64,000 nt of DNA, taken from the NCBI GenBank assembly GCA_041396705.1, contig JAWKYB010000002.1, positions 434,001-498,000 on the forward strand. Direction: 5' to 3'. Shown piece after piece: positions 11,842-20,735 of this stretch (position 1 is the first letter of the stretch; each line of letters opens with the position of its first letter). This DNA comes from Alphaproteobacteria bacterium. GTDB taxonomy: Bacteria; Pseudomonadota; Alphaproteobacteria; CALKHQ01. The position numbers and the translations under genes were made by a program. The notes below the pieces were generated by a model that had not been told where the DNA came from, did not search any database, and was given only the letters and a program-made list of their open reading frames with translations.

Positions 11842-13080
11842 TCAGGCGGCCTTGCGGCGTTTCGGCTTGTCGCCGCGCAGCGCCTGCTCGGCGGTCAGCA
11901 TGTAGTCGCGGGTCAGCGGCACCGCGTCCTGCCGCTTGGCGATCTGCATCTGGAACACCATCTGGCCCATGAAGCGGAAGCTCATCTCGCAGCCGACCAG
12001 ATAGAACTCCCACATCCGGCAGAAGCGCTCGTCGTAGAGCTGCGCGATGCGCTCGCGGTTGGCCTGGAACCGGTCGTGCCAGTGGCGCAGGGTCTCGGCG
12101 TAGTGCAGCCGCAGGATCTCGATGTCGGTGACCCAGAGCCCGACCGATTCGATCGCGCTCAGGGTCTCGGACAGCGCCGGGGTGTAGCCGCCGGGGAAGA
12201 TGTACTTGCGCAGCCAGGAATTGGTCGAGCCTGGCGGCTCCATCCGGCCGATCGAATGCAAAAGGCAGACGCCGTCATCGGCCAGCAGGTCCTTGACCTT
12301 GCCAAAATACTCCATGTAGTGGCCGACGCCGACGTGCTCGAACATGCCGACCGAGACGATGCGGTCGAACTGGCCGGTCTGCTCGCGGTAGTCGCGCAGG
12401 TGGAAGCGCACCCGATCCTCCAGCCCGGCCGCACGGGCACGGTCGGTGGCCACCTTGTGCTGCTCGGTCGACAGCGTCAGGCCGGTGACGTCGCAGCCCG
12501 CCGCCTGGGCCAGGAACAGGGCGAGCCCGCCCCAGCCGGAGCCGATGTCGAGCACCTTCTGGCCGGGCTCCAGCAGCATCTTCGCAGCGATGTGCGCCTT
12601 CTTGTTGTGCTGGGCGGTCTCCAGGCTGTCGCCCGGGTCGGCGAAATAGGCGCAGGAATACTGCCGGTCCCTGTCCAGGAACAGGTCGTAGAGGGTGTCG
12701 TTGAGGTCGTAGTGGTGGGCGACGTTGCGCTGGGCCTTGCCGATCGGGTTGTACTGCCAGACCCGGCGCAGCAGCCGGCCCAGGCTGTCCAGCGTGCGCT
12801 GCAGCGGATGGCGTTCGAACCGCTCCAGGTTGGCGCACATGATGGTCAGCACGTCGTGCAGCGTGCCCTGCTCCAGCGTCCAGCCGCCGTCCATGTAGCC
12901 TTCGCCGAAATACAGCTGCGGCCGCATGAACAGCTTGCGGTGCATCGCCTTGTCGTGAATGCGGATCGTCGCGGCCGGGCTGCCGTCCGGCGGGCCGAAG
13001 ACGTGCGTCTTGCCCGTCGCGTCGATCATGGTCAACTGCCCGACCTTGATCAGGTCGCTCATCAGATGCGCCAACAGCAT
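11842..13080 (-). CDS. cfa: Cyclopropane-fatty-acyl-phospholipid synthase
   Basis: SAM-dependent enzyme that cyclopropanates unsaturated acyl chains of membrane phospholipids. About 412 residues. The N-terminal domain is followed by HHYDLNDTLYDLFLD, then the SAM-binding VLDIGSGWGGLALFLAQ, then GMFEHVG and the C-terminal CFA region. The start is taken at ATG 13080 (MLLAHLMSD), preceded by AAGGAG. An ATG at 13119 is in frame but sits directly on a hairpin. The gene stands between the ribosomal protein operon and dnaB. Confidence 0.93.
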   Translation of the reverse strand: MLLAHLMSDLIKVGQLTMIDATGKTHVFGPPDGSPAATIRIHDKAMHRKLFMRPQLYFGEGYMDGGWTLEQGTLHDVLTIMCANLERFERHPLQRTLDSLGRLLRRVWQYNPIGKAQRNVAHHYDLNDTLYDLFLDRDRQYSCAYFADPGDSLETAQHNKKAHIAAKMLLEPGQKVLDIGSGWGGLALFLAQAAGCDVTGLTLSTEQHKVATDRARAAGLEDRVRFHLRDYREQTGQFDRIVSVGMFEHVGVGHYMEYFGKVKDLLADDGVCLLHSIGRMEPPGSTNSWLRKYIFPGGYTPALSETLSAIESVGLWVTDIEILRLHYAETLRHWHDRFQANRERIAQLYDERFCRMWEFYLVGCEMSFRFMGQMVFQMQIAKRQDAVPLTRDYMLTAEQALRGDKPKRRKAA

Positions 13081-13119
13081 CGACCGCCCCCCGGCTCCTT
13101 CCGACGCGTCAAAATGCAT

Positions 13120-13148
13120 GCGGCGCGTCGTTCATCGCGACGCGCCGC
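13120..13148 (-). terminator. Hairpin downstream of rplI
   Basis: An 11-bp perfect inverted repeat (arms 13120-13130 and 13138-13148, GCGGCGCGTCG type) with a 7-nt loop. On the minus strand ATGCATTTTG follows, a weak T-rich tail. It is a plausible terminator of the rpsF-rpsR-rplI operon and lies just upstream of cfa. Confidence 0.5.
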
Positions 13149-13205
13149 CATATCTTGTGAAATTTGCCTTCGCCCGGCAAGCCGGGATCGGGGCCCGCGA
13201 TCGCC

Positions 13206-13802
13206 TCAGTCTTCGGCCGCCCCGGCTTCGGTCGCTTCCTCGGCCGCCGGCTCGGCGGGTTCCTCGGCGATGGCCTCGTCCTCGGCCTCTTCCTCGAACT
13301 GCTCGACGCCGAGCACGGCGGTGCCGCGCTCGAGCTGGATGGCGGCCTCGTCTTCGGTGCGCGCGACGTTGGCGGTCACCTCGACCGCTACTTCCGGGTG
13401 CAGGACGACGCGGATCTGGTGCAGGCCCAGCGTCTTGATCGGCCGGTTCAGCACGATCTGGCTGCGCGCGACGGTGACGCCGTTGGCGGTCACCGCCTCG
13501 GAGATGTCGCGCGACGTGACCGAGCCGTAGAGCTGGCCCATGTCGCTGGCCTGGCGGATCAGCGTCACGGTCATGCCGTCGAGCGGACCCGCGACCGCTT
13601 CCGCCTCCTGGCGGCGCTTCAGGTTCACCGCCTCCAGCTGCGCCCGCTGGGTCTCGAACAGCGCCCGATTGGAATCCGTGGCGCGCAAGGCCTTGCGCTG
13701 GGGCAGCAGGAAGTTGCGGGCGAAGCCCGGCTTCACGTTGACGACGTCGCCCATCTGGCCGAGCCGTTCGATGCGTTCAAGCAGGATGACTTGCATGGTC
13801 AT
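13206..13802 (-). CDS. rplI: 50S ribosomal protein L9
   Basis: Binds 23S rRNA. It has the usual N-terminal domain (QVILLERIERLGQMGDVV, then KPGFARNFLLPQRKA), the connecting helix and the C-terminal domain ending near HPEVAVEVTANVAR. At 198 residues it is about 50 longer than a standard L9. The excess is an acidic Glu/Ala/Asp tail from about residue 153. Starts at 13802 (MTMQV) and 13796 (MQV) are both possible. Last gene of the S6-S18-L9 operon. Confidence 0.97.
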   Translation of the reverse strand: MTMQVILLERIERLGQMGDVVNVKPGFARNFLLPQRKALRATDSNRALFETQRAQLEAVNLKRRQEAEAVAGPLDGMTVTLIRQASDMGQLYGSVTSRDISEAVTANGVTVARSQIVLNRPIKTLGLHQIRVVLHPEVAVEVTANVARTEDEAAIQLERGTAVLGVEQFEEEAEDEAIAEEPAEPAAEEATEAGAAED

Positions 13803-13829
13803 GCCTCTCCGGTGCCGACGGGCGCGCCG

Positions 13830-14093
13830 CTAGCTGATGACATAGGGCAGCAGGGCCAGGAACCGCGCCCGCTTGATCGCGTTGGCGAGCTGGCGCTGCT
13901 TCTTGGCCGAGACCCCGGTGATGCGGCTCGGCACGATCTTGCCGCGCTCGGAAATGAAGCGCTGCAGGGTACGGACGTCCTTGTAGTCGATCTTCATGCC
14001 GTTCGGTCCGCTGAACGGGCAGGTCTTGCGCCGGCGGAAGAACGGCCGGCGGCCGACGGTGGCGCGCCGGACGGTGGTGGCTGCCGCAGTCAT
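13830..14093 (-). CDS. rpsR: 30S ribosomal protein S18
   Basis: An 87-residue small-subunit protein that pairs with S6 on the platform. It carries the conserved RRKTCPF, IDYKDVRTLQRFISERGKI, PSRITG and KKQRQLANAIKRARFLALLP stretches. The ATG overlaps the rpsF stop by 4 bp, consistent with coupled synthesis of the S6:S18 heterodimer. Confidence 0.97.
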   Translation of the reverse strand: MTAAATTVRRATVGRRPFFRRRKTCPFSGPNGMKIDYKDVRTLQRFISERGKIVPSRITGVSAKKQRQLANAIKRARFLALLPYVIS

Positions 14094-14557
14094 TCGCCGT
14101 CTCCTTCGCTTTCGGTGGAGGTTTCGCCCTCGCCGTCACCGCGCTCGCGCCGCGGCGGGCGGTCGCCGAACCGGTCGCGGCGGTCACGGTCACGGTCGCG
14201 GTCGCGCCCACGGCCGCCGCGGTCGCCGCGCTCGCCACGGTTCTGCATCATCGCCGACGGGCCTTCCTCCAGCTCGTCGACGCGGATTGTCATGTGGCGC
14301 AGCACGTCCTCGTGCAGCGACATCTGCCGCTCCATCTCCGCCACCGCGGGGTGCGGCGCGTCGATGTTCATCAGCACGTAGTGACCCTTGCGGTTCTTCT
14401 TGATGCGGTAGGACAGGTTGCGCAGACCCCAGTACTCGGTCTTGGCAACCGTGCCGCCGTTGGCGCCGATGACGCCGCTGAAGGTCTCGTTCAGGCTGTC
14501 GACCTGATTGGACGATATGTCCTGGCGTGCGATGTACACGCACTCGTACAATGCCAT
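14090..14557 (-). CDS. rpsF: 30S ribosomal protein S6
   Basis: First gene of the S6-S18-L9 operon, 155 residues. The S6 fold (YECVYIARQDIS, EYWGLRNLSYRIKKNRKGHY) covers residues 1-100. An unusual low-complexity tail follows: an Arg-Gly and Arg-Asp repeat block (GERGDRGGRGRDRDRDRDRR), then an acidic end. SD GGGGAG lies about 8 nt upstream of the ATG, downstream of a structured leader. Confidence 0.97.
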   Translation of the reverse strand: MALYECVYIARQDISSNQVDSLNETFSGVIGANGGTVAKTEYWGLRNLSYRIKKNRKGHYVLMNIDAPHPAVAEMERQMSLHEDVLRHMTIRVDELEEGPSAMMQNRGERGDRGGRGRDRDRDRDRRDRFGDRPPRRERGDGEGETSTESEGDGE

Positions 14558-14580
14558 GTTTTACTCCCCACGGCTGATAC

Positions 14581-14645
14581 GGTGTGCCCGCTGCCGCCTG
14601 CGCGGCGCCGCAAACACACCAAGCCGCCACGCGGGGCGTGGCGGC
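14581..14645 (-). promoter_or_regulatory. Structured leader of the rpsF operon
   Basis: Two inverted repeats lie 24-88 nt upstream of the rpsF start. One is a 10-bp perfect hairpin GCCGCCACGC/GCGTGGCGGC with a 3-nt loop (14623-14645). The other is an outer GGTGTG/CACACC stem enclosing a GC-rich interior (14581-14620). rpsF leaders in many bacteria bind S6:S18; whether this one fits that motif I cannot tell. Confidence 0.4.
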
Positions 14646-14798
14646 AAGGAGTTGCGGGCGGGGTTATCCTCAATCCGCCGTCGCCGTGCAAGCCTTTTGT
14701 CCCCACCTGCGCCGCGCAGCGCAGTTGACAGCGCCGTGCCGGGGCGGCATCAGGCAGCGCTTTCATCCTCGCAACGGATCGCAATCGGGGGCCGGGCC

Positions 14799-15743
14799 AT
14801 GTCCAACGCATTCGTCTTTCCGGGTCAGGGCGCGCAGGTCGTCGGCATGGGTGCCGCGCTGGCCGAGGCCTTTCCCGTGGCGCGCGAGGTATTCCAGGAG
14901 ATCGACGACGCGCTCAGCCAGCACCTGTTCCGGCTGATGACCGAGGGACCGGAGGCCGAACTGACGCTGACCGAGAACACCCAGCCGGCGCTGATGGCGG
15001 TCAGCATGGCGGTGGTGCGCGTGCTGGCGCGCGAGGGCGGCATTGCGCTGGCGCAGAAGGGCCGCTACGTCGCCGGCCATTCGCTAGGCGAATATACCGC
15101 GCTGTGCGCCGCCGGTGCGCTGACCGTCGCCGACTGCGCCCGGCTGCTGAAGCTGCGCGGCCGGGCGATGCAGGCCGCCGTGCCGGTGGGCGAGGGGGCC
15201 ATGGCGGCCCTGCTCGGCCTCGATCTGGAAGCGGCCGAGGCCGTCGCCGCCGAGGCCGCCCAGGGCGAGGTCTGCGCGGCCGCCAACGACAACGCGCCGG
15301 GCCAGGTCGTGGTCAGCGGCCATGCCGCGGCCGTCGACCGCGCGATCGCGCTGGCCGGCGAGAAGGGCGCCAAGCGCGCCGTCAAGCTGGCGGTCAGCGC
15401 GCCGTTCCACTGCGCGCTGATGGCGCCGGCCGCCGAGGCGATGGCCGAGGCCCTGGCCGCCGCCGCCATCCTGCCGCCGGACCCGCCGCTGGTCGCCAAC
15501 GTCACCGCCGCCCCGGTCGAGGACCCGGCGGAGATCCGCGACCTGCTGGTCCGCCAGGTGACCGGTGCGGTGCGCTGGCGCGAATCGGTCGAATTCCTGC
15601 GCGACCATGGTGTCGAAACGGTCATCGAACTGGGCGTCGGCAACGTGCTAACCGGACTGGTGCGCCGCATCGACCGGTCGCTGCAGGCCCGCGCGGTCTC
15701 GACCGTCGCCGACATCGAAAGCCTGATCGCCGATCTCCAGTAG
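14799..15743 (+). CDS. fabD: Malonyl-CoA:ACP transacylase FabD
   Basis: Loads malonyl groups onto ACP for fatty acid elongation. 314 residues, with the N-terminal FVFPGQGAQ, the nucleophile Ser95 in GHSLGEY and the histidine in SAPFHCALM. The start is ATG 14799 (MSNAFVFPG), because conserved sequence begins there; the frame is open further upstream without homology. First gene of fabD-fabG-acpP-fabF-mltG, divergent from rpsF. Confidence 0.97.
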   Translation: MSNAFVFPGQGAQVVGMGAALAEAFPVAREVFQEIDDALSQHLFRLMTEGPEAELTLTENTQPALMAVSMAVVRVLAREGGIALAQKGRYVAGHSLGEYTALCAAGALTVADCARLLKLRGRAMQAAVPVGEGAMAALLGLDLEAAEAVAAEAAQGEVCAAANDNAPGQVVVSGHAAAVDRAIALAGEKGAKRAVKLAVSAPFHCALMAPAAEAMAEALAAAAILPPDPPLVANVTAAPVEDPAEIRDLLVRQVTGAVRWRESVEFLRDHGVETVIELGVGNVLTGLVRRIDRSLQARAVSTVADIESLIADLQ

Positions 15744-15838
15744 GGGCCCGTCGGGCGCCGCACCACATCGAACAGCGCAGGCCGGCCACGTCCCCGCAAC
15801 GCAAGACCGGCGGCCGCAGCAACGGAGGAACGCTCCCC

Positions 15839-16588
15839 ATGTTTGACCTGACCGGACGGACCGCGCTCGTGACCGGCGCATCGGGCGACATCGGCCGCGC
15901 GATCGCGCGCGCCCTGCATGGCCAGGGCGCCGGCGTGGTGCTGACCGGCCGTCGCGCGGACGCGCTGCAGATGCTGGCCGACGAGCTGGGCGAGCGCACG
16001 CATGTGGTGGTCGGCGACCTCGCCAGCGCCGAGGCGGCCCAGGCCGTGGCCAACGAGGCGGAGGCCCTGGCCGCGGCGGCAGGGGGCGGTATCGACATCC
16101 TGGTCAACAACGCCGGCTTCGCCCGCGACGGCCTGGCCGTGCGGATGAGCGACGAAGACTGGAACGCGGTGCTGGAAGTCAACCTGACCGCCGGCTTCCG
16201 GCTGGCGCGGGCGGTGCTGCGCGGAATGATGAAGCGGCGCTACGGCCGCATCGTCGGCATCTCGTCGATCGTCGGCGTGATCGGCAATCCCGGCCAGGCC
16301 AACTATGCGGCGTCGAAGGCCGGCATGATCGGCATGACCAAGGCGATCGCGGCCGAGGTCGCGACCCGCAACATCACGGTCAACTGCGTCGCGCCGGGGA
16401 TGATCGTGACGACGATGACCGACGCGCTGACCGAGGAACAGCACAAGCGCATGGCCGATCCGATCCCGACCGGACGGCTGGGCACGGTCGCCGAGGTGGC
16501 CGCCGCGGTCACCTTCCTGGCCAGCAGCGAGGCGTCCTATATCACCGGCCACACGCTCAACGTGAACGGCGGGCTGGCGATGATCTGA
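15839..16588 (+). CDS. fabG: 3-oxoacyl-ACP reductase FabG
   Basis: NADPH-dependent reductase of the elongation cycle. 249 residues with TGASGDIG (12-19), NNAG (90-93), Ser142/143 and the catalytic Tyr156/Lys160 in NYAASKAG. The C-terminus matches FabG (GHTLNVNGGLAM). The start ATG at 15839 is preceded by GGAGGAA. It lies between fabD and acpP, which favours FabG over other SDRs. Confidence 0.96.
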   Translation: MFDLTGRTALVTGASGDIGRAIARALHGQGAGVVLTGRRADALQMLADELGERTHVVVGDLASAEAAQAVANEAEALAAAAGGGIDILVNNAGFARDGLAVRMSDEDWNAVLEVNLTAGFRLARAVLRGMMKRRYGRIVGISSIVGVIGNPGQANYAASKAGMIGMTKAIAAEVATRNITVNCVAPGMIVTTMTDALTEEQHKRMADPIPTGRLGTVAEVAAAVTFLASSEASYITGHTLNVNGGLAMI

Positions 16589-16832
16589 GCGGGGGCCGCA
16601 GGCCCCGGCGCCGGCCATGCGCGGGCTTGCGCCCGGCGTCGCCCGATGGTAAGGGCGAGCGCTCAGTCAGGCCGCATCCGGTCGGCCCAGGCTGGCGGCG
16701 TGCGGCCGGACTCGCCCGAGCGGACCATGGGGGCGGCCACGCGCGCCGGTGCCAACCGTTGCAGCCATACCGGCCGGACGAGCCCGCAATCCGAAGCAAT
16801 CGTCACGGCAACCGCCAATGAGGGACCAATAG

Positions 16833-17069
16833 ATGAGCGATGTCGCGGAACGCGTTAAGAAGATTGTCGTGGAGCATCTCGGCGTCGAGGAAGGCAAGGT
16901 GACCGACAACGCCAGTTTCATCGACGATCTCGGTGCGGACAGCCTCGATACCGTCGAACTGGTCATGGCGTTCGAGGAAGAGTTCGGGGTCGAGATTCCC
17001 GACGACGCGGCCGAGCGAATCACCACCGTCAAGGACGCCATCGAGTTCATCCAGCAGAACGCCGCCTGA
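16833..17069 (+). CDS. acpP: Acyl carrier protein
   Basis: A 78-residue acidic four-helix carrier. Ser37 in GADSLDTVE receives the 4'-phosphopantetheine arm. The sequence is a near-standard AcpP (VKKIVVEHLGVEE, FGVEIPDDAAE). It lies 244 bp after fabG, so it probably has its own promoter; fabF follows 88 bp later. Confidence 0.98.
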   Translation: MSDVAERVKKIVVEHLGVEEGKVTDNASFIDDLGADSLDTVELVMAFEEEFGVEIPDDAAERITTVKDAIEFIQQNAA

Positions 17070-17157
17070 CGGTCCCGGCCGCCGCGGATGCTCTGGACAA
17101 GGGGGGCAGCGGCGGCCCGGCGGTGATGCCGCGGGGCTGTCGGCCCAGGGTGATGAG

Positions 17158-18420
17158 ATGAGACGGGTAGTGGTCACCGGCATCGGGCTGCTGACGCCGC
17201 TGGGCGTCGGCATCGATGTCAATTGGCGCCGCCTGATGAACGGCGAATCGGGCCTCCGCAGCATCGCGCATTTCGAGACGGGCGACCGGCCGGCGACGAT
17301 CGCCGGCCAGGTGCCGGTCGGCGAGGGGCCGGGCGAGTTCCACGCCGACAGCTATGTCACCCCGAAGGACCAGCGCCAGGTCGACCAGTTCATCGTCTAC
17401 GCGCTCGCCGCCGGCCAGATGGCGGTCGAGCATTCCGGCTGGGTGGCCGAGACCGACGCGCAGCAGGTCCGCACTGGCGTGATGATCGGCTCCGGCATCG
17501 GCGGCCTGCAGACCATCTACAACGGCTCGCTGACCCTGCACGAGCGCGGCCCGCGCCGGATCTCGCCGCACTTCATCCCGGCCGCGCTGATCAACCTGGC
17601 CTCCGGGCGGCTGTCGATCAAATACGGCTTCCGCGGCCCGAACCATTCCGCGGTGACCGCCTGCGCCACCGGCGCGCACGCCATCGGCGACGCGGCCCGG
17701 CTGATCATGCTGGACGACGCCGACGTGATGGTCGCCGGCGGCGCCGAGGCCGCGATCTGCCGGCTCGGCATCGCCGGCTTCGCCGCGGCACGGGCGCTGT
17801 CGACCGGCTTCAACGACCGGCCGCAGGAAGCCTCGCGGCCCTGGGACGAGGCCCGCGACGGCTTCGTGATGGGCGAAGGCGCCGGCATCGTGGTGCTGGA
17901 GGAGCTGGAGCACGCCCGCCGGCGCGGCGCCAACATCCTGGCCGAGGTCGTCGGCTACGGCCTCAGCGGCGACGCCCACCACATCACCTCGCCGGCCGAG
18001 AATGGCGACGGCGCCATCCGCGCCATGCAGAACGCATTGAAGCGCGCCGGCCTCAGCCCGGGCGACGTCGACTACATCAATGCGCACGCTACCTCGACGC
18101 CGGCCGGCGACGTGGTCGAGCTGCGGGCGATCCGCACCGTGTTCGGCAACGATGTCGGGCGCATCCCGATGTCGTCGACCAAGTCGGCGATCGGCCACCT
18201 GCTCGGGGCGGCCGGCAGTGTCGAGTCGATCTATGCGATCCTCGCCATCCAGAAGAACGGCGTGCCGCCGACGCTGAACCTGCACGAGCCCTCGCCGGAG
18301 GCGACCGGCATGGACCTGGTGCCGCTGTCCGGGCGCGACCACCCCTGCCGCATCGCGATGTCGAACGCATTCGGCTTCGGCGGGACCAACACCTCGCTGA
18401 TCTTCCGCGCGGTGGATTGA
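17158..18420 (+). CDS. fabF: 3-oxoacyl-ACP synthase II FabF
   Basis: Condensing enzyme of fatty acid elongation. 420 residues with active Cys169 in VTACATGAHAIGDA and the two histidines in NAHATSTPAGD and IGHLLGAAG. The C-terminal NAFGFGGTNTSL loop is present. Start ATG 17158 (MRRVVVTGIGLLTPLG) is the conserved N-terminus. Confidence 0.97.
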   Translation: MRRVVVTGIGLLTPLGVGIDVNWRRLMNGESGLRSIAHFETGDRPATIAGQVPVGEGPGEFHADSYVTPKDQRQVDQFIVYALAAGQMAVEHSGWVAETDAQQVRTGVMIGSGIGGLQTIYNGSLTLHERGPRRISPHFIPAALINLASGRLSIKYGFRGPNHSAVTACATGAHAIGDAARLIMLDDADVMVAGGAEAAICRLGIAGFAAARALSTGFNDRPQEASRPWDEARDGFVMGEGAGIVVLEELEHARRRGANILAEVVGYGLSGDAHHITSPAENGDGAIRAMQNALKRAGLSPGDVDYINAHATSTPAGDVVELRAIRTVFGNDVGRIPMSSTKSAIGHLLGAAGSVESIYAILAIQKNGVPPTLNLHEPSPEATGMDLVPLSGRDHPCRIAMSNAFGFGGTNTSLIFRAVD

Positions 18421-18534
18421 CGGTCGGCCGGCCCGCGCGGCCGGCACGACAAGTCGCAGGTGCCGGACCGGGGGCAGCCGCGACAGGATGTGTGACCCCG
18501 GCGACCAGTGTCAGCGATCGGGCCGGAGCCGCCA

Positions 18535-19617
18535 ATGCTGAAGTTCCTCGGCCGTCTTGTCGGTCTGGTGCTCATCCTCGGGCTTGTCGCCGCGGGCATT
18601 TTCGCCTGGGGCTGGGCGCGCTACACGGCACCGGGACCGCTGCAGACCGAGACCCGGGTGGTGATCGCGCGCGGCTCGTCCGTCGACCAGATCGCGCAGA
18701 CGCTGAGCGACGCCGGCGTCATCGAGGACCCGATGATCTTCAAATACGCCGACTGGCTGGAGCGGACGGTGATCGCGCCCGACGCGGCGGCGCCGCTGCG
18801 CGCCGGCGAGTTCGCGATGCCGGCGGGGATCAGCGCGCGCGAGGCGCGCCAGCAGCTGATCGACGGCCCGCTGGTGCAGCGCCGGCTGACGGTGCCCGAA
18901 GGCCTGACCACCGAGCAGATCCTGCGGCTGGTCAACGAGGCCGAGGGCCTGACCGGCGACATCGAGACGGCGTTCGACGAGGGCGAGCTGCTGCCGGAGA
19001 CCTATTTCTACGAGTTCGGCGATAGCCGCGAATCGCTGATCCAGCGCATGCACGACGACATGCAGGCGGTGCTGGCCGAGATGTGGCCGCAGCGCGCCGA
19101 CGAGCTGCCGGTCGAATCGCAGGACGAGGCGGTGATCCTGGCGTCGATCGTGCAGGAGGAGGCCGGCAACGTGCAGGAGATGCCGCGCGTCGCCGCCGTC
19201 TTCATCAACCGGCTGAAGCGGGGCATGCGGCTGCAGGCCGACGCCACGGTGGAATACGGCATCACGCTGGGCACCGGCCCGCTCGGCCGGGGCCTGCTGC
19301 GCTCGGAGCTCGAGACGCTGACGCCCTACAACACCTACATGATCGACGGCCTGCCGCCGACGCCGATCGCCAACCCGGGCCGCGAGGCGATCGAAGCGGT
19401 GCTGCGCCCGGCGCAGACCGACGAGCTGTACTTCGTCGCCGACGGCAGCGGCGGCCACGCCTTCGCGCGCACGCTGGAAGAGCATGAACGCAACGTGCAG
19501 CGCTGGCGTGAACTGGAGCGCGAGCGAGCCCAGGCGACCGAGCAGGACGGGCAGGGCGAGGACAGTGGCGAAGAAGCGCCCGAGGGCGAAGGCGCGGACG
19601 ACGGCGCCGGCAACTGA
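18535..19617 (+). CDS. mltG: Endolytic transglycosylase MltG
   Basis: Membrane-anchored lytic transglycosylase that cuts nascent glycan strands and sets their length. About 360 residues: a cytoplasmic start, one membrane helix at residues 8-25, a LysM-like region around 41-115, and the YceG catalytic domain with LPETYFYEF and LQADATVEYG. The usual ASIVEKE segment reads ASIVQEE here (residues 203-209). An acidic Glu/Gly tail ends the protein. Start ATG 18535 (MLKFLGRLVG). It closes the fab operon; the ABC exporter gene behind it is convergent, 6 bp away. Confidence 0.93.
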   Translation: MLKFLGRLVGLVLILGLVAAGIFAWGWARYTAPGPLQTETRVVIARGSSVDQIAQTLSDAGVIEDPMIFKYADWLERTVIAPDAAAPLRAGEFAMPAGISAREARQQLIDGPLVQRRLTVPEGLTTEQILRLVNEAEGLTGDIETAFDEGELLPETYFYEFGDSRESLIQRMHDDMQAVLAEMWPQRADELPVESQDEAVILASIVQEEAGNVQEMPRVAAVFINRLKRGMRLQADATVEYGITLGTGPLGRGLLRSELETLTPYNTYMIDGLPPTPIANPGREAIEAVLRPAQTDELYFVADGSGGHAFARTLEEHERNVQRWRELERERAQATEQDGQGEDSGEEAPEGEGADDGAGN

Positions 19618-19623
19618 CCGGCC

Positions 19624-20733
19624 TCAGGCGATCCGCCGCCGGAACAGCCAGGCGGCCGCCGACATGGTGCACAGCGCGATGACGGCAAGCGGCCAGGCGT
19701 TGTCCAGCACCGTGGCCGCGGGCATGTCCTTGGTGAACAGCCCGTTGATGATGACCAGGAAATGGCGCAGCGGGTTGACCACGGTCAGCGCCTGCAGCCA
19801 GTCGGGCATGTTTTCCACCGGGGTGGCGAAGCCCGACAGCAGGATCGCCGGCGCCGCGAACACGAAGGCGCCGAGGAAGGCCTGCTGCTGGGTCTGGGCG
19901 ACGGCCGAGATGAACAGCCCGATCCCGATCACGGCGACCAGGTAGACCGCCAGGCTGGCATAGAGCAGCCAGGTCGCCCCGGTGAACGGGATGCCGAACA
20001 CCAGCGTCGCGATCGCCAGGAAGATGGTGCCCTGGACCAGGCCGATGATCAGCGACGGCACGCTCTTGCCGATCACGATCTCGGCCGGGGTCAGCGGCGA
20101 CACCATGAGCTGGTCGAAGGTGCCGAGCTCGCGTTCGCGCGCGACCGACAGCGCGGTCACCGAGATCCCGATCAGCAGGCCGATGGTGCCGATCAGGCTC
20201 GGCACGGTGAACCAGCGGTAGATCAGGTTGGGATTGAACCAGCTGCGCACCACCAGCGTGCCGGGCGGGGCCGGGCGGCCATAGGCATCGGCGGCGTCCG
20301 CGGCCATCGCCTGGACGATGCGTGCGACATAGCCCTGCACGATCTGGGCGGCGTTAGACCGGCGCCCGTCCAGGGCGATCTGCACGGTCGTCGGGCGGCC
20401 GGCGGCGATGTCGGCCGAGAAGCCCTGCGGGATATGCACCGCCGCCAGCACCTCCTGGGTATCGATTAGCTCGGCGATCTCGGCCGGGCGCGCGACGGCG
20501 CGCACGGAGGTGAAGGTGGGCGTGCCGGCCAGACGCTCGACCAACTCGACCGACCAGCGGCCGCGATCCTGGTCGAGCACGGCCAGCGAGACGTTGCGGA
20601 CCTCCAGCGTCGCGGCGAAGGCGAACACGAACAGCTGCACGATCGGCGGGCCGATCAGCACCATGCGGCCGCGCCGGTCGCGCAGGATCGCCTGCAGCTC
20701 CTTGACGATCAGAGCTGCGATGCGCCCGCCCAC
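19624..20733 (-). CDS. ybhR: ABC-2 type permease (YbhR-like)
   Basis: Inner membrane subunit of a YbhGFSR-type exporter, 369 residues. One N-terminal helix (MVLIGPPIVQLFVFAFAATL) is followed by a large periplasmic domain and then five C-terminal helices. The hallmarks LSVARERELGTFDQLMVSPL and VVNPLRHFL are present. GTG start at 20733, 2 bp after the ybhS stop. Frame intact, unlike the neighbour upstream. Confidence 0.85.
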   Translation of the reverse strand: MGGRIAALIVKELQAILRDRRGRMVLIGPPIVQLFVFAFAATLEVRNVSLAVLDQDRGRWSVELVERLAGTPTFTSVRAVARPAEIAELIDTQEVLAAVHIPQGFSADIAAGRPTTVQIALDGRRSNAAQIVQGYVARIVQAMAADAADAYGRPAPPGTLVVRSWFNPNLIYRWFTVPSLIGTIGLLIGISVTALSVARERELGTFDQLMVSPLTPAEIVIGKSVPSLIIGLVQGTIFLAIATLVFGIPFTGATWLLYASLAVYLVAVIGIGLFISAVAQTQQQAFLGAFVFAAPAILLSGFATPVENMPDWLQALTVVNPLRHFLVIINGLFTKDMPAATVLDNAWPLAVIALCTMSAAAWLFRRRIA

Positions 20734-20735
20734 GA

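Noticed and set aside
14170..14220. Short tandem repeats that could suggest a repeat array
   Set aside because: They encode the Arg-Asp repeats of the S6 tail; no spacers, no cas genes.
16589..16832. Small gene or RNA between fabG and acpP
   Set aside because: No credible start with RBS, no tRNA-like fold; only a GGGGCC/GGCCCC hairpin next to the fabG stop.
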